9,909 nt of DNA, taken from NCBI GenBank assembly GCA_012510515.1, contig JAAZHW010000058.1, forward strand, positions 1 to 9,909, in the 5' to 3' direction. The DNA comes from Parcubacteria group bacterium. GTDB lineage: Bacteria; Patescibacteriota; Minisyncoccia; UBA6257; JAAZHW01. Shown here one piece after another: positions 1 to 5,217 of the stretch. The position numbers were made by a program, and so were the translations under genes. Under the pieces are notes generated by a model. It searched no databases. It was not told the DNA's origin and worked only from the letters and a program-made list of their open reading frames with translations. Numbering within the stretch: position 1 is the first letter of the stretch; each line of letters opens with the position of its first letter.

Positions 1-222
1 CAAGGAGAATTAATGTTAATTCATCAATGTCTTAAATGCCAAAAAATTTCTATTAATCGTTTAGCCGGCGATGATGATGAAAAAAAGATTTTACAAATTT
101 TAGAAGAATCTCAAAATTTGCCATCTCAAAAAATAAAAGAATTAAAAGAAAAGGGAATAGAAATTATAACTATTAAACAAAAACCGGAAGTTTTAAATCA
201 ATTATTTGGAAAAAATTTATAA
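1..222 (+). CDS. RNHCP domain protein, C-terminal part (5'-truncated by window edge)
   Basis: The reading frame is open from base 1 (Gln-Gly-Glu-Leu before the first internal Met at base 13) to the TAA at 220-222, so the gene begins outside the window. The visible residues contain a His-Gln-Cys-Leu-x-Cys stretch followed by Ile-Ser-x-Asn-Arg and Ala-Gly-Asp-Asp-Asp. This matches the C-terminal half of the small RNHCP domain family, a probable metal-binding fold named after its conserved residues. The remaining half is a charged helix-like tail. The biochemical role of the family is not known to me; a nucleic-acid link is only a guess from the zinc-ribbon-like CxxC. It is convergent with the exonuclease gene and shares a bidirectional hairpin terminator with it. 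The Met at base 13 should not be taken as the true start, because the conserved motif runs across it. Confidence 0.78.
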   Translation, partial: QGELMLIHQCLKCQKISINRLAGDDDEKKILQILEESQNLPSQKIKELKEKGIEIITIKQKPEVLNQLFGKNL

Positions 223-240
223 ATTTATCAATAAAAAACA

Positions 241-266
241 AAAAACCGCTATTAAAAGCGGTTTTT
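241..266. terminator. Bidirectional hairpin terminator
   Basis: There is a perfect 10-bp stem, 241-250 (AAAAACCGCT) with 257-266 (AGCGGTTTTT), and a 6-nt loop. The A-tract on one side and T-tract on the other allow it to work on both strands. It lies between two convergent genes and overlaps the stop codon of the minus-strand exonuclease (265-267). Confidence 0.85.
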
Positions 267-885
267 AAAATAAAGAGTTTTGAATCGGAAGACTTTTTAA
301 TTCTTTTTCTAATTCTTCCAATTTTTGATCTAATTCATTATGCAATTTACGCCATTCAAAAGGCATAACGATTGGCTTTTGAAAACGAGAGGGAATAATT
401 ATTTCTCCTTTTTCTAAAATTAATTCATATAACTCTTTGGTAATTTTAACATCATTAAGACAATATTTTTTTAATTCATCGATTTTTCCTTCGCGATAAA
501 GTTCGATTGCTTCAAGACCATTACCATTTTTACCAACACCAATATTTGCTTGAGCTAAATCATCAAGTTTAATTCGATGGCCTCTTTTTTCTTCAATTTC
601 TTTTAAAATATCTAAAATAATATACTTGGAAAAATCGTAATTATTATAAAGTTTGCTGATTAGTGGCAGGTCAAAATTATAAATAGAAAATCCAATAATC
701 GCTCCTGTTTCTTTAAGCATTTTTTCAAAAAGAGGAAAATCTTTTTCTTCAAAACCAATATATTCATCTCTTTTATAGGAATAAACTCCTATCAAAGAAA
801 CGTCTAGCATTTTAAGATTTTGTTTTCCGCCAACGTCAGCAAAAGAATTTTTAGTTTCAATATCTAAAACAATTTTATCAAGCAT
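265..885 (-). CDS. Predicted 3'-5' exonuclease, RNase H-like DEDDy family (YprB-like)
   Basis: This 206-residue protein has the three exonuclease motifs of the DEDD superfamily in order. ExoI is Val-Leu-Asp8-Ile-Glu10-Thr. ExoII is in Gly-Phe-Ser-Ile-Tyr-Asn70-Phe-Asp72. ExoIII is Tyr141-x3-Asp145, the DEDDy variant. Asp8, Glu10, Asp72 and Asp145 would bind the two catalytic metal ions. The segment around 92-115, with a Leu-Asp-Asp-Leu-Ala stretch, is typical of YprB-type and DnaQ-like predicted exonucleases. The C-terminal 40 residues are charged and could form a short coiled coil. The expected role is DNA or RNA 3'-end processing or repair in the cytosol; the substrate cannot be told. The ATG at 883-885 is used because it precedes ExoI directly. 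No Shine-Dalgarno is visible upstream, which is AT-only sequence. It is read in the same direction as tyrS but is separated from it by a terminator. Confidence 0.82.
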   Translation of the reverse strand: MLDKIVLDIETKNSFADVGGKQNLKMLDVSLIGVYSYKRDEYIGFEEKDFPLFEKMLKETGAIIGFSIYNFDLPLISKLYNNYDFSKYIILDILKEIEEKRGHRIKLDDLAQANIGVGKNGNGLEAIELYREGKIDELKKYCLNDVKITKELYELILEKGEIIIPSRFQKPIVMPFEWRKLHNELDQKLEELEKELKSLPIQNSLF

Positions 886-944
886 ATTTTAATAAAAAAT
901 AAATGCTTAACGACACATAAAACCAATTAAAAACTTAATTTTTT

Positions 945-985
945 AAAAAATAACATCAAAAAATATTCTTTATTTTTTGATGTTA
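945..985 (-). terminator. Rho-independent terminator of tyrS
   Basis: A perfect 13-bp inverted repeat (951-963 with 973-985, loop of 9) is followed on the minus strand by six U (945-950). It lies just after the tyrS stop and before the exonuclease gene, so the two same-strand genes are probably separate units. Confidence 0.85.
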
Positions 986-1014
986 ATAAAAGAAAAAGAT
1001 AAGTCAATTTTTAC

Positions 1015-2286
1015 TTATTGCCAATAAATTAGAAAATGATTTTTTTTGCCTCGTTTAAAAATTAAAATGTTTTCTATCAAACAATCTTTTTTGGTAACTA
1101 AATAATTAATATCGCTGATTGTTTTTCCGTTTAAAGAAATGGCTCTATTTAAAACATCTTCTTTGGCTTGACGTTTAGAAGAAGAAATTCCGGCTTCGGT
1201 TAAAAGATCAATAATATTTAATTCTTTTTTATTAGAAATGATATAAGAAGGAACATCGGATAATGCTTCTTTAATTTCATTAGCATTAAGCGATTTAAAA
1301 TCGTTAGAAAAAAGGGCTTTGGTAATTTTTTGAACTTTTCTTAAAGCTTTTTCACCATGAATAAATTTAGTTAATTCTTCGGCTAAAGTTTTTTGAGCTT
1401 GTCTTTGTTCAGGATTTTTTTGAGTAATTTTTTCTAACTCGTTAATTTCTAGTTGCGAAAGAAAAGTTAATTGTTTAAGAAGTTTTATTACGTCTTTATC
1501 ATCGGTGTTTATAAAAAATTGATAAAATTGATAAGGTGAAGTTTTTTGTGAATCAAGCCAAATAGCACCACCTTCGGTTTTGCCAAATTTTGTACCATCG
1601 GATTTTAATAATAGCGGCACAGTAATTCCATAAGCTACTTTATTACTTTTTTTAGCAATTAAATCAATGCCCGCTGTTAAATTTCCCCACTGATCACTTC
1701 CGCCAATTTGTAATTCGCAATTATAATTTTTATTAAGCCAAAAAAAATCATAAGCTTGCAAGAGCATATAACTAAACTCCGTGAAAGAAATTCCAGTTTC
1801 TAATCTAGTTTTAACCGATTCTTTGGCCATCATATAACCAACAGAAAAATATTTACCAATCTCTCTAATAAAAGAAAGCATTGTTAATTTTTCTAACCAA
1901 TCTTTATTTTTTAAAATAATGGCTTTTTTGTTAGTAATTTCTTCAGCAAATAATTGCTCCAATTGTTTGTTTAAAGCAATGCTCCATTTATTAACTTTTT
2001 CTTCGGAATTTAATTGACGTTCAGTATTTTTACCGCTCGGATCACCGATTAAACTAGTGCCATTGCCCAAAAGAGAAATAGCCTGATGATTGTATTGAGC
2101 AAATCTTTTGAGAGTAACAATAGGCAAAAGATGGCCAACATGAAAACTATCAGCGGTAACATCAAAACCGCAATATAAAACAATAGGTTTTTCTAATCGT
2201 TTTTTTAATTCTTTTTCATCAGTTGTTTGATTAATTAGTCCTCGCCACAAAAGTTCGTCCAAGATATTTTTATTTTCTTTTTTCAT
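1015..2286 (-). CDS. tyrS: Tyrosyl-tRNA synthetase
   Basis: This is a 423-residue class I aminoacyl-tRNA synthetase that charges tRNA-Tyr with tyrosine using ATP. The nucleotide-binding fold opens with Tyr-Cys-Gly-Phe-Asp (residues 38-42) and the HIGH signature His49-Val-Gly-His52. A tyrosine-pocket stretch lies at 173-180 (Tyr-Met-Leu-Leu-Gln-Ala-Tyr-Asp), followed by Gly-Gly-Ser-Asp-Gln-Trp-Gly-Asn at 195-202. The KMSKS loop is Lys-Phe-Gly-Lys-Thr at 233-237. The C-terminal 75 or so residues form an S4 RNA-binding domain, with Ser-Ser-Lys-Arg-Gln-Ala and Ile-Ser-Leu-Asn-Gly-Lys segments. Full length and motif order match bacterial TyrRS. The start is the ATG at 2284-2286, lying 6 nt after a consensus -10 box, so the message is probably leaderless. 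No T-box leader is present. It is divergent from yraN and has its own terminator. Confidence 0.97.
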   Translation of the reverse strand: MKKENKNILDELLWRGLINQTTDEKELKKRLEKPIVLYCGFDVTADSFHVGHLLPIVTLKRFAQYNHQAISLLGNGTSLIGDPSGKNTERQLNSEEKVNKWSIALNKQLEQLFAEEITNKKAIILKNKDWLEKLTMLSFIREIGKYFSVGYMMAKESVKTRLETGISFTEFSYMLLQAYDFFWLNKNYNCELQIGGSDQWGNLTAGIDLIAKKSNKVAYGITVPLLLKSDGTKFGKTEGGAIWLDSQKTSPYQFYQFFINTDDKDVIKLLKQLTFLSQLEINELEKITQKNPEQRQAQKTLAEELTKFIHGEKALRKVQKITKALFSNDFKSLNANEIKEALSDVPSYIISNKKELNIIDLLTEAGISSSKRQAKEDVLNRAISLNGKTISDINYLVTKKDCLIENILIFKRGKKNHFLIYWQ

Positions 2287-2292
2287 ATTGAT

Positions 2293-2321
2293 ATTATAAA
2301 AATTTTTAAAAAATAAATCAA
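2293..2321 (-). promoter_or_regulatory. tyrS promoter, probably giving a leaderless mRNA
   Basis: On the minus strand TTGATT (2316-2321) is separated by exactly 17 nt from TATAAT (2293-2298). The tyrS ATG begins 6 nt after the -10 box, so transcription would start at or next to the A of the start codon. No ribosome-binding site can fit. Confidence 0.75.
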
Positions 2322-2354
2322 AATCTTCTACTATTATTTTTTTATTTTTTAGAT

Positions 2355-2363
2355 TACTATATT
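2355..2363 (+). promoter_or_regulatory. Possible -10 element of yraN
   Basis: TACTAT (2355-2360) and the overlapping TATATT (2358-2363) lie just before the yraN ATG at 2367, in the same geometry as the tyrS promoter on the other strand. No good -35 is visible in this AT-only stretch, so the call is weak. It would give a leaderless or nearly leaderless mRNA. Confidence 0.4.
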
Positions 2364-2366
2364 ATT

Positions 2367-2750
2367 ATGTCTCAAACAATCAAACAAAAAATTGGTCAAA
2401 TAGGAGAAAATTTAGCAGTCAAACATTTAAAAAAAGAAAAATATCAGATTGTTGAAAGAAATTATCGAGAAAAATGGGGCGAAATTGATATTATTGCCAA
2501 AAAGAAAAACATTTATACTTTTATTGAAGTAAAAACGATTGCCTATAAATATTTTCCCCAAAGTCAAAATCCTTATCTTTTACCCGAAGATCAAATGACC
2601 GCTAAAAAAATAAAAAATTTAAATAAAACCATTCTTTTTTATCTCAATAAGAATAAAATAAATAATTTTTATCAACTAGATTTAATTACTATAAAAATAG
2701 ATAAAACTAATAAAAAATATAAATTAAAACATTATAAAAATATAAATTAA
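2367..2750 (+). CDS. yraN: YraN/UPF0102 family nuclease-fold protein
   Basis: This 127-residue protein matches the UPF0102 (YraN) family. It has an N-terminal Gly-Glu-Asn-Leu-Ala helix (13-17), then Tyr-Gln-Ile-Val-Glu-Arg-Asn-Tyr. The core is Gly38-Glu39-Ile-Asp41-Ile-Ile-Ala with Phe-Ile-Glu54-Val-Lys56 twelve residues later. Asp41, Glu54 and Lys56 form the D-ExK active site of the restriction-endonuclease-like fold, as in Holliday-junction resolvases. The family is linked to DNA processing and recombination, but its substrate is poorly defined. The 71 residues after the core are lysine- and asparagine-rich. No Shine-Dalgarno is present. It is divergent from tyrS, and its stop codon lies inside a hairpin terminator shared with the convergent small gene. 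Confidence 0.88.
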   Translation: MSQTIKQKIGQIGENLAVKHLKKEKYQIVERNYREKWGEIDIIAKKKNIYTFIEVKTIAYKYFPQSQNPYLLPEDQMTAKKIKNLNKTILFYLNKNKINNFYQLDLITIKIDKTNKKYKLKHYKNIN

Positions 2751-2775
2751 AACCATCATTATTAAGATGGTTTTA
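2748..2775. terminator. Bidirectional terminator overlapping both stop codons
   Basis: A perfect 10-bp stem, 2748-2757 (TAAAACCATC) with 2766-2775 (GATGGTTTTA), has an 8-nt loop. Its left arm starts with the yraN TAA and its right arm ends with the TAA of the minus-strand small gene. T-rich sequence follows on both strands. Confidence 0.8.
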
Positions 2776-2889
2776 ATTTTGAACGCTTTTATTTTTTAAA
2801 TTTTTATATTTTTTAATATAACGAAAACTCGATGGAGTTCGATAAGCTATTTTACCCTTCTTCGCTTTTTTACAAGCGTATTTTTTCAT
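2773..2889 (-). CDS. Small, strongly basic protein of 38 residues, unknown function
   Basis: The frame runs from ATG at 2887-2889 to TAA at 2773-2775 and starts with Met-Lys-Lys-Tyr-Ala-Cys-Lys-Lys-Ala-Lys. About 14 of 38 residues are Lys or Arg and none is acidic, so the protein is very basic and has one Cys at position 6. I do not recognise a family; a nucleic-acid or ribosome-associated role is only a guess from charge. The gene starts 2 nt after the stop of the membrane-protein gene and ends exactly in a terminator stem. This fits a real second gene of a coupled pair better than chance. No Shine-Dalgarno is visible, so translation would depend on the upstream ribosome. Confidence 0.6.
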   Translation of the reverse strand: MKKYACKKAKKGKIAYRTPSSFRYIKKYKNLKNKSVQN

Positions 2890-2891
2890 TT

Positions 2892-3341
2892 TTATAAATT
2901 AATTTTTTCTGCCCATTTATAAAGAACGGGGATGCGCCAATATTTTCCTGCTAATGTTTGAACAAAAGAATATAGCGTTACGAACAAAACCATCAATCCA
3001 TAAAAAATATTTAAAAGGGGAATAAGATAAATAAAAGATGTAAGAATTAAAAAAGCAAACCACACCAGACCTTGTTTAGCATGTTTTTGACAAAAAATAC
3101 TATCACGTTTTAATAACAAAGGAATAAGAAAAAGAAAGGACAAATAAGAAAAAACAGCAATATATTTATTTTGTTCAACATCTTCTTTGTCAAATTCTTC
3201 CTCTTTATTTTTTTCTCTATTTTTAGCAGATGATTTTTTCTTTGTGTTTTCTGATTTAGAAATTTCTTCCTCAATTTCTGCTTCTATTATTTCTTTTTCT
3301 TCCTCATTGATTTCTTTGTTTGTTGATTTTTTATTTGGCAT
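2892..3341 (-). CDS. Tic20/DUF4870-like small membrane protein with charged N-terminus
   Basis: The protein has 149 residues if started at the ATG at 3339-3341. An upstream in-frame ATG at 3426-3428 would add 29 residues coded by AT-only sequence and is less likely. Residues 1-58 are Lys/Glu-rich and probably unstructured or helical in the cytosol. Three hydrophobic segments follow, at about 60-77, 91-110 and 112-130. Lys-His-Ala-Lys-Gln lies at 86-90 before the second segment. The His-Ala-Lys-Gln motif and the 3-4 helix layout are typical of the Tic20/DUF4870 family of small bacterial membrane proteins, whose function in bacteria is not established. A TATAAT (3363-3368, minus strand) 21 nt upstream supports the shorter start. 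It is cotranscribed with the small basic protein that starts 2 nt after its stop. Confidence 0.72.
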   Translation of the reverse strand: MPNKKSTNKEINEEEKEIIEAEIEEEISKSENTKKKSSAKNREKNKEEEFDKEDVEQNKYIAVFSYLSFLFLIPLLLKRDSIFCQKHAKQGLVWFAFLILTSFIYLIPLLNIFYGLMVLFVTLYSFVQTLAGKYWRIPVLYKWAEKINL

Positions 3342-3482
3342 AATTTTAATTTTAATCGACCAATTATAAATTATAAATAAATTCTTTATATTTATTATAA
3401 GACAATTTAAATTAAAAAGCAAAATCAATATTTATAAAAAATATATTTTTGAGTAAAATTATTTTAATTAAAATATAAAATT

Positions 3483-3562
3483 TTGTAAAAAATAAAAGGG
3501 GTATTATAATATAATTAAGCCCTTTTTTAAAAGGGAATAGTTTAAGGTAGAAATTTTATAAT
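3483..3562 (+). promoter_or_regulatory. tRNA-Ala promoter region with two -10 boxes
   Basis: TTGTAA (3483-3488) is followed after 16 nt by TATAAT (3505-3510). A second TATAAT (3557-3562) ends 7 nt before the first base of the tRNA, which would place the start of transcription at the mature 5' end, although its -35 is poor. Between them lies a short C3T-rich/A-rich G3 inverted repeat (3520-3535). Which box is used cannot be settled by eye. Confidence 0.55.
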
Positions 3563-3569
3563 AAACATT

Positions 3570-3642
3570 GGGCCGGTAGCTTAGTTGGTAAAGCGCTGCA
3601 TTCGCATTGCAGAGATTAGGGGTTCGAGTCCCCTCCGGTCCA
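3570..3642 (+). tRNA. tRNA-Ala (anticodon CGC)
   Basis: This is a 73-nt cloverleaf. The acceptor GGGCCGG (3570-3576) pairs with CCGGTCC (3635-3641) and the discriminator base is A at 3642. The D-stem is GCTT/AAGC. The anticodon stem CTGCA/TGCAG encloses the 7-nt loop TTCGCAT, giving anticodon CGC. The variable loop has 5 nt, and the T-arm is AGGGG-TTCGAGT-CCCCT. The third acceptor pair is G-U, the main identity element of alanine tRNAs, which agrees with the anticodon. The 3' CCA is not encoded (the sequence continues CAT), so it must be added by the CCA enzyme. The codon read is GCG. The 3' end is partly duplicated 192 bp downstream. Confidence 0.95.
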
Positions 3643-3646
3643 CATA

Positions 3647-3707
3647 ATTATGGCTAGAAGCAAGCCAATATTATGGCCGGAAGCAAGCCAACTGCTTGGC
3701 TTGCGTG
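3647..3707 (+). repeat. Interspersed hairpin repeat, copy A with a partial copy before it
   Basis: A partial unit (3647-3668) is followed at once by a full unit (3670-3707) beginning ATTATGGCC. The full unit carries the perfect stem GCAAGCCAA (3683-3691) and TTGGCTTGC (3696-3704) with loop CTGC. The same unit recurs in the same orientation at about 7005-7045 and 8005-8050. Confidence 0.8.
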
Positions 3708-3816
3708 AGGACGAGAAGCGCGCAGCATTAGGCGAGTTTTCTAACCAAAGGTTAGAAAGGCGAGCATCGCGAGCGGCGGCCTGCGAGAATTTGCCGTCAG
3801 GCAAATTACTTGTAGG

Positions 3817-3832
3817 CGAGTCCCCTCCGGTC
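3817..3832 (+). repeat. 16-bp duplicate of the tRNA-Ala 3' end (att-like)
   Basis: CGAGTCCCCTCCGGTC at 3817-3832 is identical to 3625-3640 inside the T-arm and acceptor stem of tRNA-Ala, 192 bp apart in direct orientation. Integrases often use tRNA 3' ends and leave such duplicates. No integrase gene is visible here, so an old att site or a tRNA fragment are both possible. Confidence 0.6.
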
Positions 3833-3909
3833 TACCATTCCGAATTTGTTAAAGAAGTTGCCTCGGGGCTTCGCCCCTCGGCATTGGTTTCCGCTAAGAA
3901 ATTCCAGGG

Positions 3910-3932
3910 GGTTTTCGGAAATTCGGCGGCTA
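3910..3932 (+). repeat. Left inverted repeat of the HTH/ABC cassette
   Basis: These 23 bases, beginning GGTTTTCGGAAATT, are the exact reverse complement of 6804-6826. Identity extends 2 more bases of 3 on the outer side. The repeat ends 5 bp before a candidate -35 of the cassette. Confidence 0.85.
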
Positions 3933-3937
3933 CAAAC

Positions 3938-3973
3938 TTGAATAATATCTCATATATTATATATTAGTATAAT
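3938..3973 (+). promoter_or_regulatory. Candidate promoter of the HTH/ABC unit
   Basis: TTGAAT (3938-3943) is separated by 16 nt from TATATT (3960-3965). A consensus TATAAT follows at 3968-3973. The HTH start at 4023 would then have a leader of about 45 nt. Closer boxes (TATTAT at 4006-4011 and TATAGT at 4009-4014) could instead give an almost leaderless start. Confidence 0.4.
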
Positions 3974-3993
3974 ACTACGAAACTACGAACGAA
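3974..3993 (+). promoter_or_regulatory. Tandem octamer repeat, possible operator of the HTH regulator
   Basis: ACTACGAA occurs twice in tandem (3974-3981 and 3982-3989), followed by CGAA. It lies directly after the TATAAT at 3968-3973 and 30 bp before the regulator gene, a usual place for an autorepression site. The link to the regulator is inference. Confidence 0.35.
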
Positions 3994-4022
3994 ATTAAGC
4001 AACATTATTATAGTATCAATAT

Positions 4023-4227
4023 ATGGAAAGTAATCAATCAGAACAAAAAAATAAAGAAGTTGCGAACAAAACTTGGTCTTTCTCGAAACGATTTTGCTCG
4101 CAAGGCGGATGTTCCCTATACAACGCTTACCAAGGTTGAAACTGGCGTTATTAAAAAACCTTCGGTCTTTATGGTGAACAAAGTCGCCGAAGCTCTCAAT
4201 GTTGATATTGAAGAATTGATAAAATAA
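4023..4227 (+). pseudogene. Small Xre/Cro-type HTH regulator with an apparent frameshift in an A7 run
   Basis: The frame ending at TAA 4225-4227 codes a clear helix-turn-helix. It reads Leu-Arg-Thr-Lys-Leu-Gly-Leu-Ser-Arg-Asn-Asp-Phe-Ala, then Val-Pro-Tyr-Thr-Thr-Leu-Thr-Lys-Val-Glu-Thr-Gly, then a final Val-Ala-Glu-Ala-Leu-Asn-Val-Asp-Ile-Glu-Glu-Leu-Ile-Lys. This is the usual ending of small Xre-family repressors. This frame has no ATG. The only sensible ATG (4023-4025) is in another frame, and the two join if one A of the run 4045-4051 is skipped, giving a normal 67-residue protein beginning Met-Glu-Ser-Asn-Gln-Ser-Glu-Gln-Lys-Ile. The cause may be a sequencing error, a true mutation, or slippage in the A7 run. 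A TTG start at 4060 would give only 56 residues and lose helix 1. It precedes the ABC ATPase by 3 nt and probably controls that exporter unit. Confidence 0.75.
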
Positions 4228-4230
4228 TTT

Positions 4231-5217
4231 ATGAACACTTATTCCATTACAGTATCAAACCTAACAAAGAAATTTTCTTTCTCTGCAAGAAACGCTTCTT
4301 CAGGTTGGTTAAAAAATTTGTTTTCGCCAGAGACTAAAGAAATTGTGGCGGTTAATGATATTTCTTTTTCGATCAAGCACGGCGAACGCATAGCTTTCAT
4401 CGGTCCAAACGGGGCGGGTAAATCTACTACGATTAAAATGCTTACAGGCATACTTTTTCCAACCTCAGGTAAAGTAAATATTCTTGGTTTTGATCCGACA
4501 AAAGACCGAAAGAAACTTGCTTACCAAATCGGTACGGTTTTTGGTCAGCGTTCGCAACTTTTGCCTAATCTACCCCTAACGGATTCGCTCGAATTTTTTG
4601 GAGTAATGTATGATATGCCCGAAAAAGAAATAAAAAGAAGAATTGCTGAACTTGTAGAACTTTTTAATCTCGGCTCATTTATTACCCAACCAGTCCGTAA
4701 GCTTTCGCTCGGTCAGCGTATGCGAGCAGAAGTTGCTGCTTCCTTAATTCATAAACCAAAAATCATATTTCTCGATGAGCCGACAATCGGGCTTGATGTT
4801 GTCGCAAAAAAATCTCTTCGCGATTTGTTGCTCAAAATAAACAAGGATGAAAATACTACAATATTTTTGACTTCTCACGATGTCGGAGATATCGAATCTC
4901 TATGTGACAGAACAATTGTTATCAATCACGGAACAATTATCAAAGATTTACCTACGCAAGATTTGGCAAAAACTTTTGTTTATGAAAAATATATTAATCT
5001 TGTCGCATTAAACAATTTTAATAATTTTCCTGAACTTCCAGAAGGTATTAGATATTCTTCGAAAGATAAAAATAAAATTACTGTCGTTGTTGATATTAAC
5101 AAAATCAATCTTCAGGAATCTTTGAAAAAATTGCTTGATTTGTTTGAAGTCGAGGATATTGATGTGTATAACGCTGACCTCGAAACAGTAATCAGACATA
5201 TTTATGAAAGAGATTAG
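4231..5217 (+). CDS. ABC-2 type exporter, ATP-binding subunit (COG4586-like)
   Basis: This 328-residue cytosolic ATPase powers an ABC-2 exporter. The nucleotide-binding domain shows Walker A Gly58-Pro-Asn-Gly-Ala-Gly-Lys-Ser-Thr66, a Q-loop in Phe-Gly-Gln106-Arg-Ser-Gln-Leu, the ABC signature Leu158-Ser-Leu-Gly-Gln162 and Walker B Ile-Ile-Phe-Leu-Asp-Glu-Pro (178-184). The D-loop Gly-Leu-Asp is at 187-189 and the H-loop His216 in Thr-Ser-His-Asp. The N-terminal insertion before Walker A, the Leu-Ser-Leu-Gly-Gln-Arg-Met-Arg signature and the 80-residue C-terminal extension fit the COG4586 group, which is paired with COG4587 and COG3694 permeases. The ATG lies 3 nt after the HTH stop without a visible Shine-Dalgarno, so its translation may be coupled. 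The first permease starts inside its last codons. Codon use is less A+T-biased than in the core genes, which suggests transfer. The substrate is unknown. Confidence 0.93.
   Translation: MNTYSITVSNLTKKFSFSARNASSGWLKNLFSPETKEIVAVNDISFSIKHGERIAFIGPNGAGKSTTIKMLTGILFPTSGKVNILGFDPTKDRKKLAYQIGTVFGQRSQLLPNLPLTDSLEFFGVMYDMPEKEIKRRIAELVELFNLGSFITQPVRKLSLGQRMRAEVAASLIHKPKIIFLDEPTIGLDVVAKKSLRDLLLKINKDENTTIFLTSHDVGDIESLCDRTIVINHGTIIKDLPTQDLAKTFVYEKYINLVALNNFNNFPELPEGIRYSSKDKNKITVVVDINKINLQESLKKLLDLFEVEDIDVYNADLETVIRHIYERD

Larger units (their letters stand above)
3643..3906. other. Noncoding, hairpin-dense stretch after tRNA-Ala
   Basis: I see no believable gene here; open frames on both strands run through repeats and the tRNA. 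The stretch is much more G+C-rich than the core genes. It holds a chain of perfect hairpins: 3683-3704 (9-bp stem), 3738-3758 (9-bp stem, loop AAA), 3788-3807 (8-bp stem, loop GTCA) and 3865-3877 (GGGGC/GCCCC, loop TTC). The motif GGCGAG recurs at 3731, 3759 and 3815. It also contains a copy of the tRNA 3' end. It looks like accumulated palindromic repeats or remnants of insertion at the tRNA. Confidence 0.6.

Noticed and set aside
3342..3428. Longer start for the Tic20/DUF4870-like protein
   Set aside because: The 29 extra residues come from AT-only sequence rich in Ile and Asn. The internal ATG at 3341 gives a normal charged N-terminus and has a TATAAT upstream.
3650..3967. Plus-strand open frame of 105 codons after tRNA-Ala
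   Set aside because: It runs through hairpin repeats, the tRNA 3' duplicate and the inverted repeat, has no ribosome-binding site and no domain. The opposite-strand frame at 3616-3804 overlaps the tRNA itself.
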